From positions 248,001 to 312,000 of the forward strand of contig NZ_CABVHJ010000006.1 of the NCBI RefSeq assembly GCF_902497745.1: a stretch of 64,000 nucleotides of DNA, given 5' to 3'. Within the stretch, counting starts at the first letter, position 1, and each line of letters begins with the position of its first letter. The translations under genes and the position numbers were made by a program. The notes under the pieces were generated by a model. It saw only the letters and a program-made list of their open reading frames with translations. It did not search any database and had not been told where the DNA came from. Below, in pieces: positions 18,011 to 26,838 of this stretch. The DNA comes from Pseudomonas fluorescens (GTDB taxonomy: Bacteria; Pseudomonadota; Gammaproteobacteria; Pseudomonadales; Pseudomonadaceae).

Positions 18011-18526
18011 TTAGCGGGTGCTTCTGTTCCAGAACACCCGCGCCAGCCACGCATCAATACTCAACTTGCCCGCCCCGGCGAACACCAACGGCAGTAGCGC
18101 GGCCAGGTAAATCGCCGGCAGCTTGAAGTTGCCGAAGCCTTTGTTGGTGATCGCATACCCCTGCGCCAGTTCGCTCAGCGACGACCAGTCTGCGGGCCAG
18201 TGCACGGCGGCGGTGGCTACGACCGTTACCACCATCAGCGAAATCGCCGAGATACGCGTGCCGAAGCCCACCAGAATCGCCAGCGCACAGATCAGCTCGG
18301 CCCACATCGACAGTTCCCAGTTCAGCGTCGCCGGCAGGTGATCGAAGGGGAAGGGAAATTTGTCCTGAATGTCTTCGAACCAGTTCTGCCCGTTGAATTT
18401 CTCCAGCCCGGATTCGAAAAACTCCCAGGCGATGAACAGGCGCAGGGTCAGAGGGGCGAGCCAGGTGCCGGCGCGATCGAGGTTCAGGTGCAAGCCTTTG
18501 ACGGCGCTTGAAAGGGTGGTGGTCAT
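18011..18526 (-). CDS. DoxX-family membrane protein
   Basis: A 171-aa protein with four hydrophobic segments typical of Dox[18 protein letters not shown] at about 28-44, [17 protein letters not shown] at about 75-91, and two later helices. In many proteobacteria this DoxX type accompanies DUF692/DUF2063 metallophore genes, but none is present here, so the gene stands alone. It is convergent with the L,D-transpeptidase gene (3-bp gap). Function is unknown, possibly redox-linked. Confidence 0.82.
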   Translation of the reverse strand: MTTTLSSAVKGLHLNLDRAGTWLAPLTLRLFIAWEFFESGLEKFNGQNWFEDIQDKFPFPFDHLPATLNWELSMWAELICALAILVGFGTRISAISLMVVTVVATAAVHWPADWSSLSELAQGYAITNKGFGNFKLPAIYLAALLPLVFAGAGKLSIDAWLARVFWNRSTR

Positions 18527-18670
18527 GATGCTTCTCCGGTGGATTGGGCAAGTTGAATCGACCGGGGTATTTCAGCGTCGGGGTGTATCGGGGATGTGTC
18601 GGCGGGGTGGGGGAATGTGCTTTTGGTGTGTCTGCGGCTTCGGGATATACAGTGCGATACAGACAGCTTG

Positions 18671-18708
18671 CCCTCACCCCAGCCCTCTCCCGGAGGGAGA
18701 GGGAGCCG
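18671..18708. repeat. CCCTCACC-type hairpin repeat
   Basis: Stem-loop around CCCTCTCCCGGAGGGAGAGGG of a family with several copies in the window (also at 56.0-56.3 kb). It lies upstream of the doxX gene. Confidence 0.8.
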
Positions 18709-18763
18709 ACCGAGGTGTCTTGCGTTATACATCGACCTGAAAAACCGAGTCGATTATGGATCT

Positions 18764-18995
18764 AAGTCTTGGCGATCATGGATACACAGACGCTATTTCA
18801 GGTCGACGTAAATCTCCAATCTCCCCCAATCAGTTCCCTCTACCTTTGGGAGAGGGTTAGGGTGAGGGCAGTCGATTATGGGTTTGAGAAGTCTTGGCTA
18901 TTGTGGATTCAGAGGCGCTATTTCATGTCGGTGTAAATCTCCAATCTCCCCCAATCAGTTCCCTCTCCCTCTGGGAGAGGGCTAGGGTGAGGGCA
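18764..18995. repeat. 125-bp imperfect tandem duplication ending in CCCTCACC-type hairpins
   Basis: Two copies (18764-18870 and 18889-18995) share the order AAGTCTTGG, CGCTATTTCA, a long identical block ending in CAGTTCCCTCT, and the hairpin TGGGAGAGGG..AGGGTGAGGGCA. Every landmark is displaced by exactly 125 bp. The second hairpin forms the 3' end of the alkA-like gene. Confidence 0.9.
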
Positions 18996-19611
18996 ACGGT
19001 TTCGGCACCCGCCACAAATACCAAGCCGCCACCGTCCGAAAAGGACTCCAGGCCAACCCGATCTCAACCATCTGCCTGCGCGTCGGCTGCACCTCCAACC
19101 CCTTCAAACGCCGATACCCCTCACGCACACCAAAGTCATCGGCCGGCAGAATATCCATGCGCTCCAGGCTGTAGATCAGCAACATCTCCACCGTCCAGCG
19201 ACCCACCCCGCGCAAACTGACCAAGCGCTCGATCAGCACCTCATCGTCCATCGCCAGCGCCGTGGCGTAATTCGGCACCACGCCGTCCAGCGTCGCCTGG
19301 GCAATCCCATGGATCGTCGCAATCTTGCCCGCCGAAAACCCGCAACTGCGCATGCGTTCGAAATCCGTCGCAAGAATCTGCTCGGGCCGCGGAAACGATT
19401 GCCCAGGAAACAACCCCACCAACCGCCCGACAATCGCATCCCCGGCCTTGGCATGCAGTTGCTGATAAGCAATCGCCCGCACCAGCGACTCATACGGATC
19501 ACGCGCCGGATGCGGTTGATGCAGGCACGGGCCGACCGCTGCGATATGGCGCTGCCAGTCCGCATCAAGCGCGGCCAGAAACTCGCTGGCCGCTTGATAG
19601 GCATCAGCCAT
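18982..19611 (-). CDS. DNA-3-methyladenine glycosylase II (AlkA-like, HhH-GPD)
   Basis: A 209-aa base-excision glycosylase that removes alkylated purines. HhH-GPD features are AIAYQQLHAKAG near residue 47, the helix-hairpin-helix LVSLRGVGRWTVEMLLIYSL (about 130-149) and the catalytic Asp in ILPADDFGVREGYRRL. It lacks the N-terminal domain of E. coli AlkA, so it resembles the compact AlkA/MagIII forms. It follows the PEP-mutase-like gene by 1 bp and ada further upstream, so it is in an adaptive-response operon. The stop and last few residues (..LPSP) lie inside a repeat. Confidence 0.9.
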   Translation of the reverse strand: MADAYQAASEFLAALDADWQRHIAAVGPCLHQPHPARDPYESLVRAIAYQQLHAKAGDAIVGRLVGLFPGQSFPRPEQILATDFERMRSCGFSAGKIATIHGIAQATLDGVVPNYATALAMDDEVLIERLVSLRGVGRWTVEMLLIYSLERMDILPADDFGVREGYRRLKGLEVQPTRRQMVEIGLAWSPFRTVAAWYLWRVPKPLPSP

Positions 19612-19612
19612 G

Positions 19613-20410
19613 CTATTTCAGCAAGCCGTTGACTTCGCCATAGGTGAAGGCCTTGAGCTCATGGGTGTCGAGTTTGCCGCTGGCCAGAAAGCTTTTCACC
19701 AGCCCACCCATCGCGCCATAGAGGAATTCGGCAATGCCGGAACCCGCGCTCAAGCGGCGCACGCCCAGCGCTTGCAGTTCTTCAGGCGAAGGCAGGCAAG
19801 CGAAACCAAGGACATTGACTGGCAGCGCAGTGCCCTTGCAGATCGCCTCGATTTCATAGGCCGACGTAACGCCCGCTGCGAACAAACCATCAGCGCCGGC
19901 CGCTTGATACAGCTCCGCCCGATGCAGGGTTTCGGCGACGCGATCTTCGGCCGGGACGAGGCTCTTCAGATAGACATCGGTGCGCGCATTGATGAACAGC
20001 TGCACATTGCGCTTGTTGGCAACCTGTCGCGCCACTTCGATCTTGCGCGCGAGCAGCTCAGGATCGGCAGAACCGTCCTCGATATTGATCCCGACGGCAC
20101 CCGCCGCGATCACCGCATCCAGCACTTCTGCCACGCGCCCGAGGTCATCGGAGTAACCGGCCTCGACGTCCACGGTCAATGGAATGCTGATGACCCGCGC
20201 GATCGATTCGACCGTCGACACCAGACGTTCGAGGGGCAGGGTGTTGCCGTCCGGATACCCATGGGCCCAGGCCACCGCCGCGCTGCTGGTGGCCACGGCT
20301 TTACCGCCCAGGTGCTCGACTAGTCGCGCACCGGTGGCGTCGGCGACGTTGGTCAGAATCAACAGGCCTTGCTGGTGCAACTGGTGAAACTGCGTAGCGA
20401 GCGCGTTCAT
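19613..20410 (-). CDS. Isocitrate lyase / PEP mutase family protein
   Basis: A 265-aa (beta/alpha)8 enzyme of the PEP mutase/ICL superfamily. The metal-binding and fold markers are LTVDVEAGYSDD near residue 78, GINIEDGS near residue 106 and FINARTDVYL near residue 144. The KKCGH-type catalytic Cys loop of true isocitrate or methylisocitrate lyases is not seen after the EDGS segment, so C-C bond lyase activity of that kind is unlikely. The substrate is unknown. It lies between ada (32 bp) and alkA (1 bp). Start at 20410 with AAGGA 6 bp upstream. Confidence 0.85.
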   Translation of the reverse strand: MNALATQFHQLHQQGLLILTNVADATGARLVEHLGGKAVATSSAAVAWAHGYPDGNTLPLERLVSTVESIARVISIPLTVDVEAGYSDDLGRVAEVLDAVIAAGAVGINIEDGSADPELLARKIEVARQVANKRNVQLFINARTDVYLKSLVPAEDRVAETLHRAELYQAAGADGLFAAGVTSAYEIEAICKGTALPVNVLGFACLPSPEELQALGVRRLSAGSGIAEFLYGAMGGLVKSFLASGKLDTHELKAFTYGEVNGLLK

Positions 20411-20442
20411 CAAAAATCCTTTTTGTCAGTTGATGGGGTTGG

Positions 20443-21525
20443 TCAGAATGCCAATTGTTGGGTGAGTTGCACGGCGGCGTTTTCCAGCCGTAGCAGAAAC
20501 GCTTTGCGCGGTTGTCCACCACCATAGCCGGTCAGCGAGCCATCCGCGCCGATCACCCGATGGCAGGGCACCACAATCGACAGTCGATTGTGACCGTTGG
20601 CCAGACCGACCGCGCGACTGGCGCCGGGTTTGCCCAAACCGGCCGCGATGGCGCCGTAGGTGCTGGTGTGGCCGTAAGGGATTTGCAGCAGCGCCGACCA
20701 GACCTGCCGGGCAAACTCGCTGCCGGGCAAGTGCAGAGGCACGCTGAACTCGCTGAGTTTGCCGGCGAAATACGCCGCCAGTTGCTGCTCGATCTGCTGC
20801 AAATGCGCGTTGTGCCCCGGCGCGACCGCGTAGCCGTAACGTTGCTGCAGTTCTTCGACTTCACGGGTCAGCGCCGGGCGATCAAGAAACTCCAGCAACA
20901 CCAGTCCACGGCGTTCGGCCATGGCGATCATCGGCCCCAGCGGCGTGGTCAGCCGGGTGAACAGCAGCGGCTCGCTGTGTTCGGCGCGACCGGGGGTGAT
21001 GTGGAAGGACTTCTGAAAGGCATCACGAAAACCGCTGAGCGATTCATAACCCGAATCAAACGCGGCGTGATCAATCGAGGTGCCTTGCTTGATTCCGCCC
21101 AGCGCCATGCCCAATCGGCGCGTGCGCAGCCACGCGTGAAAGGTCATGCCGAAATGCTGTTTGAACCAGCGCCGCAGCTTCAGCGGTTCGATGCCTTCGG
21201 CGAGCAACTGGGCATCGCTCCAGCGTACCTCCGGGTCGGCCTCCACGGCTTTGAGCAGGCGCTGCACCCAGTCCGGTGCGATGGCCGCCGCGTCCAGCGG
21301 TTTGCAGCGCAGGCAGGCGCGATAGCCCGCCGACAGGCAGTCATCGGCATGGGCGAAGAACTCGACGTTCTCCGGTTTCGGCTTGCGCGCCGTGCAACTC
21401 GGGCGGCAGAAGATCCCGGTGGTTTTCACGGCCGTGAAGAACACGCCTTCATAGGCAGTGTCGCGTTCGAGCATGGCGCGAACCATCTCGGCGTGGGGTG
21501 GCAGGACAGCGGTTTGTATGTTCAT
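20443..21525 (-). CDS. ada: Ada: bifunctional O6-methylguanine-DNA methyltransferase / transcriptional activator
   Basis: A 360-aa protein with the E. coli Ada architecture: N-terminal zinc domain with Cys40, Cys44, Cys71 and Cys74 (GIFCRPSC .. RACLRC), which takes methyl groups from phosphotriesters; a central AraC-type helix-turn-helix; and the C-terminal suicidal methyltransferase with VVPCHRVIG (Cys321). Methylated Ada activates its own operon, which here includes the PEP-mutase-like and alkA genes. The ATG at 21525 fits the family N-terminus. I could not identify a definite Ada box. Confidence 0.94.
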   Translation of the reverse strand: MNIQTAVLPPHAEMVRAMLERDTAYEGVFFTAVKTTGIFCRPSCTARKPKPENVEFFAHADDCLSAGYRACLRCKPLDAAAIAPDWVQRLLKAVEADPEVRWSDAQLLAEGIEPLKLRRWFKQHFGMTFHAWLRTRRLGMALGGIKQGTSIDHAAFDSGYESLSGFRDAFQKSFHITPGRAEHSEPLLFTRLTTPLGPMIAMAERRGLVLLEFLDRPALTREVEELQQRYGYAVAPGHNAHLQQIEQQLAAYFAGKLSEFSVPLHLPGSEFARQVWSALLQIPYGHTSTYGAIAAGLGKPGASRAVGLANGHNRLSIVVPCHRVIGADGSLTGYGGGQPRKAFLLRLENAAVQLTQQLAF

Positions 21526-21603
21526 GGGCTGAGAGTAAAACCAGTTTGTCGATGGCTCCACCGAAAAATCGACAGTGAATTTTCAAATCCCCTGAACTAC
21601 CGT

Positions 21604-21715
21604 GTAGGAGTTGCCGCAGGCTGCGATCTTGATCGTTCCCACGCTCTGCGTGGGAATGCAGCCCGGGACGCTCCGCGTCCCAAAATCCCAGATCGCCGCT
21701 ATCGGCAGCTCCTAC
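21604..21715. repeat. Composite repeat: GTAGGAG/CTCCTAC hairpin containing a TTCCCACGC element
   Basis: Outer arms GTAGGAGTTGCCGCAGGCTG and its imperfect complement ending CGGCAGCTCCTAC enclose a different repeat (21631-21681: GATCGTTCCCACGC.. hairpin plus GGGACGCTCCGCGTCCC). This looks like one repeat family inserted into another. Confidence 0.85.
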
Positions 21716-21735
21716 CGTTTGTTGAGGTGTGCCCG

Positions 21736-22149
21736 ATGCATCCGTTTTCCATCCAACACATTGATCACATCGTCCTGCGCGTCGCGGACCTGCAACGCAG
21801 CATCGACTTCTACAACCGGGCCTTCGGCGCCGAAGTGGTCAAGCGCAACGAACCGCTGGGCCTGATACACCTGCGCGCCGGCACTTCGATGATTGATCTG
21901 GTCGACCTGCAAGGCGAACTCGGCCGCAAGGGCGGCGGGGCGGCCGGGGCCGAGCGGCGTAACGTCGATCACTTCTGCCTGCGCATCGAACCGTTTGATG
22001 AAGCGGCGCTCATTACACACTTGCAATCACACGGACTGAGCGTCGAAAAAGCCGCCCGCCGCTTCGGTGCCGAGGGCTACGGCTTGTCACTGTATTGCTT
22101 CGACCCGGACGGCAATCAGGTCGAACTCAAAGGTCCGTCCGAGGCTTAA
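21736..22149 (+). CDS. VOC-family (glyoxalase-like) protein
   Basis: A 137-aa protein with two beta-alpha-beta-beta-beta modules. It begins with IQHIDHIVLRVADLQRSIDFY and ends with DPDGNQVELKGP, the typical first and last strands of the vicinal-oxygen-chelate fold; His and Glu in these strands are likely metal ligands. Substrate is not predictable. It overlaps the convergent LysE gene by 4 bp. Confidence 0.86.
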   Translation: MHPFSIQHIDHIVLRVADLQRSIDFYNRAFGAEVVKRNEPLGLIHLRAGTSMIDLVDLQGELGRKGGGAAGAERRNVDHFCLRIEPFDEAALITHLQSHGLSVEKAARRFGAEGYGLSLYCFDPDGNQVELKGPSEA

Positions 22150-22766
22150 GCGCGTTTGGCCATCAACAGCACCGAAGCCGCCGCCGACAGCAGGCCCGCG
22201 CAGCAACGATTGAAGATCCGTTTGCCGCGCGGCTCGGCGAACCAGCGGCGCATGTGCAGGCCCATCCACGCGTAAGCGCTGATGGCAATCCATTCCAGCA
22301 GCAGGAACAGTACGCCGAGCACAGCGAATTGCGCCGGCACTGGCCGCGTCGGGTCGACGAATTGCGGCAGAAACGCAGTAAACAACAGGATCGCCTTCGG
22401 ATTGCCCGCCGCCACCAGAAACTCCTGCCGAGCCAACGCAAAGAACCCCACCGTTGCTGCGGTCACCTGCTGCTCGGCCTCAGGATTGGCCCGCCACAAC
22501 TGCCAGGCCAGATACAGCAGATACGCCGCGCCGACGATCTTGATCGCATGGAACAGCCATTCCGAAGTCTGCAACACCACCGAGAGGCCCGCACCGGCCA
22601 GCGCAATCATCCCGGCGAACGCCAGAATCCGCCCGATGCGCGCCGTGCACGCGCGGCGAAAGCCATAACGCGTGGCGTTGCTGACCGACAGCAGATTGTT
22701 CGGCCCGGGGGCCATGTTCAGGGCAAAACAAGCCGGGAGAAACAGGGTGAGCGTGGCGAGATCCAT
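22146..22766 (-). CDS. LysE-family amino-acid exporter
   Basis: A 206-aa inner-membrane protein of the LysE/RhtB family: N-terminal NMAPGPNNLLSVSNATRYGFRRA (about 18-40) is the family signature, and six hydrophobic segments follow. AAGNPKAILLFTAFLPQFV near residue 120 is also conserved. Substrate unknown; amino acids or their analogues are likely. Confidence 0.88.
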   Translation of the reverse strand: MDLATLTLFLPACFALNMAPGPNNLLSVSNATRYGFRRACTARIGRILAFAGMIALAGAGLSVVLQTSEWLFHAIKIVGAAYLLYLAWQLWRANPEAEQQVTAATVGFFALARQEFLVAAGNPKAILLFTAFLPQFVDPTRPVPAQFAVLGVLFLLLEWIAISAYAWMGLHMRRWFAEPRGKRIFNRCCAGLLSAAASVLLMAKRA

Positions 22767-23041
22767 GAAGGCACTCCAGAAACCAGAGCGATATTTTTAT
22801 CACAGCCTCAACGCGCCCAGACCCATACAGTCACGCAACGCTGTCGCGGTACAGCGCCCGGCGCTGTTGGGCAATGCGGTCGAACTTTTTGCAGATGCCT
22901 TCACTCTGTATCAATCAGAGGGTGATGGTTTCGTCAGAAAGAACTATCCATCCGGTCAGATACGGCGATTGCCGTGTAAACTTTCGCCGACGTTGTACCC
23001 ACCCCGTTTGGCCCCAGGCGGCCCCACCAAGAGCGATCTAC
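22767..23041. other. Divergent intergenic region LysE / bphO
   Basis: A 275-bp space carrying promoters for both genes. I saw no clear operator, repeat or terminator. Confidence 0.4.
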
Positions 23042-23656
23042 ATGCAAGCAAAGGCCCGTGAAGTTTATGTGCCACCGGTGCTGCAAGATCTGCGGGCCGG
23101 CACTGCCGAGCTGCACATCGCGCTGGAAAAACGCCTTCCTTTTTTCTCCGATACCCTCGATACCCAGGCTTTTGTGCGGTTGATGCAGGCCTATTACGGC
23201 TTCTATTGGCCCCTGGAAAACGCACTGCAACAAAGCGGCGCAGTCCCGGCCGATTTTGATCTGGCGCCCCGTCTCAAAGCACAGACATTACACGCGGATT
23301 TGCAGGCGCTGAGCGTATCCGCCGAGGCGCTGCGAAGCCTGCCGCACTGCCAGCAATTGCCGATCGTCGACTCAAGCGCTGCCTGCCTTGGCGTGCTCTA
23401 CGTCCTCGAGGGTGCGACGCTCGGCGGGCAGATTCTGCGCCGCGAAATCTCTTCACGATTAGGCCTGGAAGCCAACAACGGCGCGGCCTTTCTTGATATC
23501 TACGGCGCCGCCACGGGTCGGCGCTGGCGTGACTTCATCGAATACCTCGGCAGTCGGCCAATGAGCGCCGCCGAGCGCGCCGCTGTCGTCACGGCAGCAC
23601 AAACCACATTCAGCTGTTTCGAGCACTGGCTCGAAAGCCGGGAGGTACTGGCATGA
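23042..23656 (+). CDS. bphO: Biliverdin-producing heme oxygenase BphO
   Basis: A 204-aa heme oxygenase that opens heme to biliverdin, CO and iron, using His25 (in TAELHIALEKR) as probable proximal ligand. The distal helix region shows LYVLEGATLGGQILRREI. It overlaps the bacteriophytochrome gene by 4 bp, so its biliverdin is made for that photoreceptor. Confidence 0.92.
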   Translation: MQAKAREVYVPPVLQDLRAGTAELHIALEKRLPFFSDTLDTQAFVRLMQAYYGFYWPLENALQQSGAVPADFDLAPRLKAQTLHADLQALSVSAEALRSLPHCQQLPIVDSSAACLGVLYVLEGATLGGQILRREISSRLGLEANNGAAFLDIYGAATGRRWRDFIEYLGSRPMSAAERAAVVTAAQTTFSCFEHWLESREVLA

Positions 23657-25890
23657 ACCCGCAAGACAAAGAAGCCTTTGAAGAACTGCTGGCCAACTGT
23701 GCCGATGAACCGATTCGTTTCCCCGGTGCGATCCAGCCTCACGGTCTGTTGCTGACCCTGAGCGAGCCTGCATTGGCGATCATTCAGGTCAGCGCCAACG
23801 TCGAAACCCTGCTGGCCCGCGCACCGCAAAGCGTGATCGGTCAGCCGCTGGAAAGTCTGTTGGGCGACGCTGAGGCGGCGCAAGTGCGCGAAGCCTTGCT
23901 GCAACCGTCGCTGTCCGACTTGCAGCCGCTGCGCTTCAGGCTCAACGGCACCGCGTTCGAGGGTTTGCTGCACCGCCATCAAGGCGTGCTGATTCTGGAA
24001 CTGGAAATCCATGTGGAAAACTTCCAGCCGCGCAATGTCGCCGGCAACCAGACCCATCTGGGGCGCATGCTTCAGCGTCTGCAAGCGGCCACCACCTTGC
24101 AGGCGCTGTACGACATCAGCGTCAAGGAAATCCAGGCCATGACCGGTTACGACCGGGTGTTGATCTACCGTTTCGAAGAGGAGGGCCACGGGCAGGTCAT
24201 CGCCGAAGCCTCCGACCCGTCGATGGAAGTTTTCAATGGACTGTTCTTCCCGGCGTCGGACATTCCCGAGCAGGCGCGCGAGCTGTATCGCACTAACTGG
24301 CTGCGGATCATCCCCAATGCCGACTACCAACCGGTGCCGCTGCTGCCGAAGTTGCGCCCGGACACTGACACGCCGCTGGACCTGAGTTTTGCCACGCTGC
24401 GCAGCGTATCGCCGATCCACTGCCAGTACATGAAGAACATGGGCGTGCTGTCGTCGATGAGCATTTCCCTGCTCAAGGGTGACAAGCTCTGGGGCCTGAT
24501 CAGCTGCGGCAATCGTCAGCCACTGCATGTGCCGCACGAATTGCGCGCCGCGTGTCAGACCATCGGCCAGGTGCTGTCGCTGCAGATCAGCGCCATGGAA
24601 GCGCTGGAGATCAGCCGTCAGCGTGAAGAGAAAGTCGAGGCGTTGGCGCTGCTCAATCAAGCGATGATCGACTCGCCGCAAAATGTCTTCGACGGCCTGG
24701 CCAACCAGCCGCAAACGCTGATGGGGCTGACCAATGCCGGCGGCATCGCCATCATCGAAGACAAACAACTGCACCGCTACGGCAACTGCCCGGAACCGGA
24801 AGACATTCGCGCCTTGCACAAGTGGTTGCAGGACAGTGGCGAGGCAGTGTTTGCCAGTCATCATCTGTCTAGCGTCTACCCGCCGGCCGCGCAGTATCAG
24901 CAGGTGGCCAGCGGCGTGCTCGCCATGAGCCTGCCGAAACCTGTGGACAACGGCGTGTTCTGGTTCCGTCCCGAGGTCAAGGAAAACATCAATTGGAGCG
25001 GCGATCCGCGCAAGCCGCTGGACCTGGAAAACTCCGATGCCGGCCTGCGTTTGCGCCCGCGTACCTCGTTCGAAATCTGGAAAGTCGAGATGGCCGGGAT
25101 CTCCACCAAGTGGAGCCACGGCGACTTGTTCGCCGCCAACGATCTGCGCCGTTCAGCACTGGAAAACGATCTGGCCCGGCAAGTACGCCGTGAGCAGGAA
25201 GCAGTGCGCGCCCGCGATGAACTTGTGGCCGTGGTGTCCCACGATCTGCGTAATCCGATGACCGTGATTTCGATGCTTTGCGGCATGATGCAGAAGGCCT
25301 TCAGCTCGGACGGCCCGCACACTTCACGGCGTATCTCGACGGCCATCGACACCATGCAGCAGGCTGCCGGACGCATGAACACGCTGCTGGAGGACTTGCT
25401 CGACACCTCGAAAATCGACGCCGGGCGCTACTCCATCACCCCGCAAAAACTCGACGTCGGGCAGATGTTCGAAGAGGCACAGGCACTGCTCGCGCCACTG
25501 GCGCTGGACAAGGACATCAGCATTTCCTTCGACGCCGATCCTGATCTGCGCATTCACGCCGACCCCGAGCGGCTGTTCCAGGTGCTGTCGAATCTGGTCG
25601 GCAACGCGATCAAGTTCACCCCGCGTCTGGGCAGTGTGGGCGTGCATGCCACGTCGGTCGGCGATGACATCGTGTTCACCGTGCGCGACAGCGGCGAGGG
25701 CATCCCCAAAGAGCACCTGCCGCACGTGTTCGACCGTTACTGGACGGTGAAAGAAGGCAACCCGACCGGCACGGGTCTGGGCTTGTATATCACTCAAGGC
25801 ATCGTCGAAGCCCACGGCGGACGGATCTTCGCCGAGAGCGAACCGGGGCAGGGCAGCGAGTTTCGCTTCACCGTGCCGCGCCTGGACTGA
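23653..25890 (+). CDS. bphP: Bacteriophytochrome histidine kinase BphP
   Basis: A 745-aa red/far-red photoreceptor kinase. Cys16 near the N-terminus is the expected biliverdin attachment site and is followed by IRFPGAIQPHG. The GAF domain carries FPASDIPEQARELY and SPIHCQYMKNMGV. The PHY domain has the tongue with WSGDPRKP and RPRTSFEIWK. The kinase part has the H-box VVSHDLRNPM (His530), N-box LVGNAIKFTP and glycine boxes DSGEGIP and GTGLGLYI. There is no C-terminal receiver domain and no response regulator gene next to it. Confidence 0.95.
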   Translation: MNPQDKEAFEELLANCADEPIRFPGAIQPHGLLLTLSEPALAIIQVSANVETLLARAPQSVIGQPLESLLGDAEAAQVREALLQPSLSDLQPLRFRLNGTAFEGLLHRHQGVLILELEIHVENFQPRNVAGNQTHLGRMLQRLQAATTLQALYDISVKEIQAMTGYDRVLIYRFEEEGHGQVIAEASDPSMEVFNGLFFPASDIPEQARELYRTNWLRIIPNADYQPVPLLPKLRPDTDTPLDLSFATLRSVSPIHCQYMKNMGVLSSMSISLLKGDKLWGLISCGNRQPLHVPHELRAACQTIGQVLSLQISAMEALEISRQREEKVEALALLNQAMIDSPQNVFDGLANQPQTLMGLTNAGGIAIIEDKQLHRYGNCPEPEDIRALHKWLQDSGEAVFASHHLSSVYPPAAQYQQVASGVLAMSLPKPVDNGVFWFRPEVKENINWSGDPRKPLDLENSDAGLRLRPRTSFEIWKVEMAGISTKWSHGDLFAANDLRRSALENDLARQVRREQEAVRARDELVAVVSHDLRNPMTVISMLCGMMQKAFSSDGPHTSRRISTAIDTMQQAAGRMNTLLEDLLDTSKIDAGRYSITPQKLDVGQMFEEAQALLAPLALDKDISISFDADPDLRIHADPERLFQVLSNLVGNAIKFTPRLGSVGVHATSVGDDIVFTVRDSGEGIPKEHLPHVFDRYWTVKEGNPTGTGLGLYITQGIVEAHGGRIFAESEPGQGSEFRFTVPRLD

Positions 25891-25904
25891 GCGTAGATTT
25901 TTAT

Positions 25905-25927
25905 GTGGGAGCGAGCCTGCTCGCGAA
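25905..25927 (+). repeat. Solitary REP half-element
   Basis: Only the left arm of the REPIN family is present, directly followed by a 111-bp element of another family, suggesting that the second element interrupted or replaced the rest. Confidence 0.8.
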
Positions 25928-25935
25928 TGGGGTTT

Positions 25936-26046
25936 GATCGTTCCCACGCTCTGCGTGGGAATGCCTCAACGGACGCTCTGCGTTCGGCTCTGGAAGGGAC
26001 GCGGAGCGTCCCGGGCTACATTCCCACGCAGAGCGTGGGAACGATC
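25936..26046. repeat. 111-bp inverted-repeat element (TTCCCACGC family), copy A
   Basis: Terminal inverted arms GATCGTTCCCACGC..GCGTGGGAACGATC with internal short hairpins (CACGCTCTGCGTG, GGGACGCGGAGCGTCCC). Copy B at 28576-28686 has the same length and differs at about seven positions. Confidence 0.9.
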
Positions 26047-26133
26047 AGGATCACAGGGGCATTTTCTTCAATACGGGGAACCGGGCGCTGGCTAGGGTGT
26101 GCACCTTGTTCCTCGATTTGAAGCAGGTGTGCG

Positions 26134-26721
26134 ATGAGTCTGATTGTATCCATGGCGGCGTTTGCGCTGGCGGCGTCGATCACGCCGGGGCCGGTGAACA
26201 TTGTGGCGTTGAGTTCCGGGGCGCAGTTCGGTTTTCGTGCCAGTCAACGGCATGTCGCCGGGGCCACGTTGGGGTTTGTGCTGTTGCTGGTGCTGATGGG
26301 CCTGGGTTTGCACGAGGTGCTGAAACTCTGGCCATTCATGACCCGCGTGGTGCAACTGGCCGGCGTGGCGTTTCTGCTGTTTATGGCGTGGAAACTGGCC
26401 GTGGATGATGGGCAGTTGAACGCCAAGGATTCCGGACGAGCGCCATCGATGCTCTATGGCGCGGTAATGCAATGGCTCAACCCGAAAGCCTGGCTGGCGT
26501 GTGTCGCGGGTATGGGCGCGTTTGTCGCCGATGGCGAGGCGCGGCTGGTGTGGCAGTTTGCGGCGGTGTATCTGGTGATCTGTTATCTGTCGGTGGGCTG
26601 CTGGGCGTATGCCGGGACGTTTTTGCGTGGGTATTTGAGCAATGCGGCGGGGATGCGCTGGTTCAATCGGAGCATGGCAGGGTTGTTGGCACTGAGCGCT
26701 ATCTACTTGTTGTTCACTTGA
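26134..26721 (+). CDS. LysE-family exporter (second copy)
   Basis: A 195-aa LysE/RhtB-type permease with the signature AASITPGPVNIVALSSGAQF near residues 10-29 and WLNPKAWLACVAGMGAFV near residue 112. Six hydrophobic segments. It is the second gene of this family within 4 kb but is not a close duplicate of the first. Substrate unknown. Confidence 0.88.
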   Translation: MSLIVSMAAFALAASITPGPVNIVALSSGAQFGFRASQRHVAGATLGFVLLLVLMGLGLHEVLKLWPFMTRVVQLAGVAFLLFMAWKLAVDDGQLNAKDSGRAPSMLYGAVMQWLNPKAWLACVAGMGAFVADGEARLVWQFAAVYLVICYLSVGCWAYAGTFLRGYLSNAAGMRWFNRSMAGLLALSAIYLLFT

Positions 26722-26725
26722 TCCT

Positions 26726-26813
26726 GTGGGAGCGAGCTTGCTCGCGAAAGCGGTGTGTCAGTCAATGGATGTGCTGACTGTTCCACCGCATTCGCGAGCA
26801 AGCTCGCTCCCAC
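26726..26813. repeat. REPIN, copy 8
   Basis: 88-bp hairpin with AGCTTGCTCG/CGAGCAAGCT variant arms, between convergent genes. Confidence 0.92.
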
Positions 26814-26838
26814 ATTGATCGGGCGTCACTGCCGCAGG

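Noticed and set aside
20512..22149. 545-aa plus-strand open frame ending in the VOC protein
   Set aside because: The first about 400 codons run antisense to ada and through repeats; only the part from the ATG at 21736 is a real gene.
23500..25119. 539-aa minus-strand open frame
   Set aside because: Antisense to bphO/bphP with shadow-frame composition.
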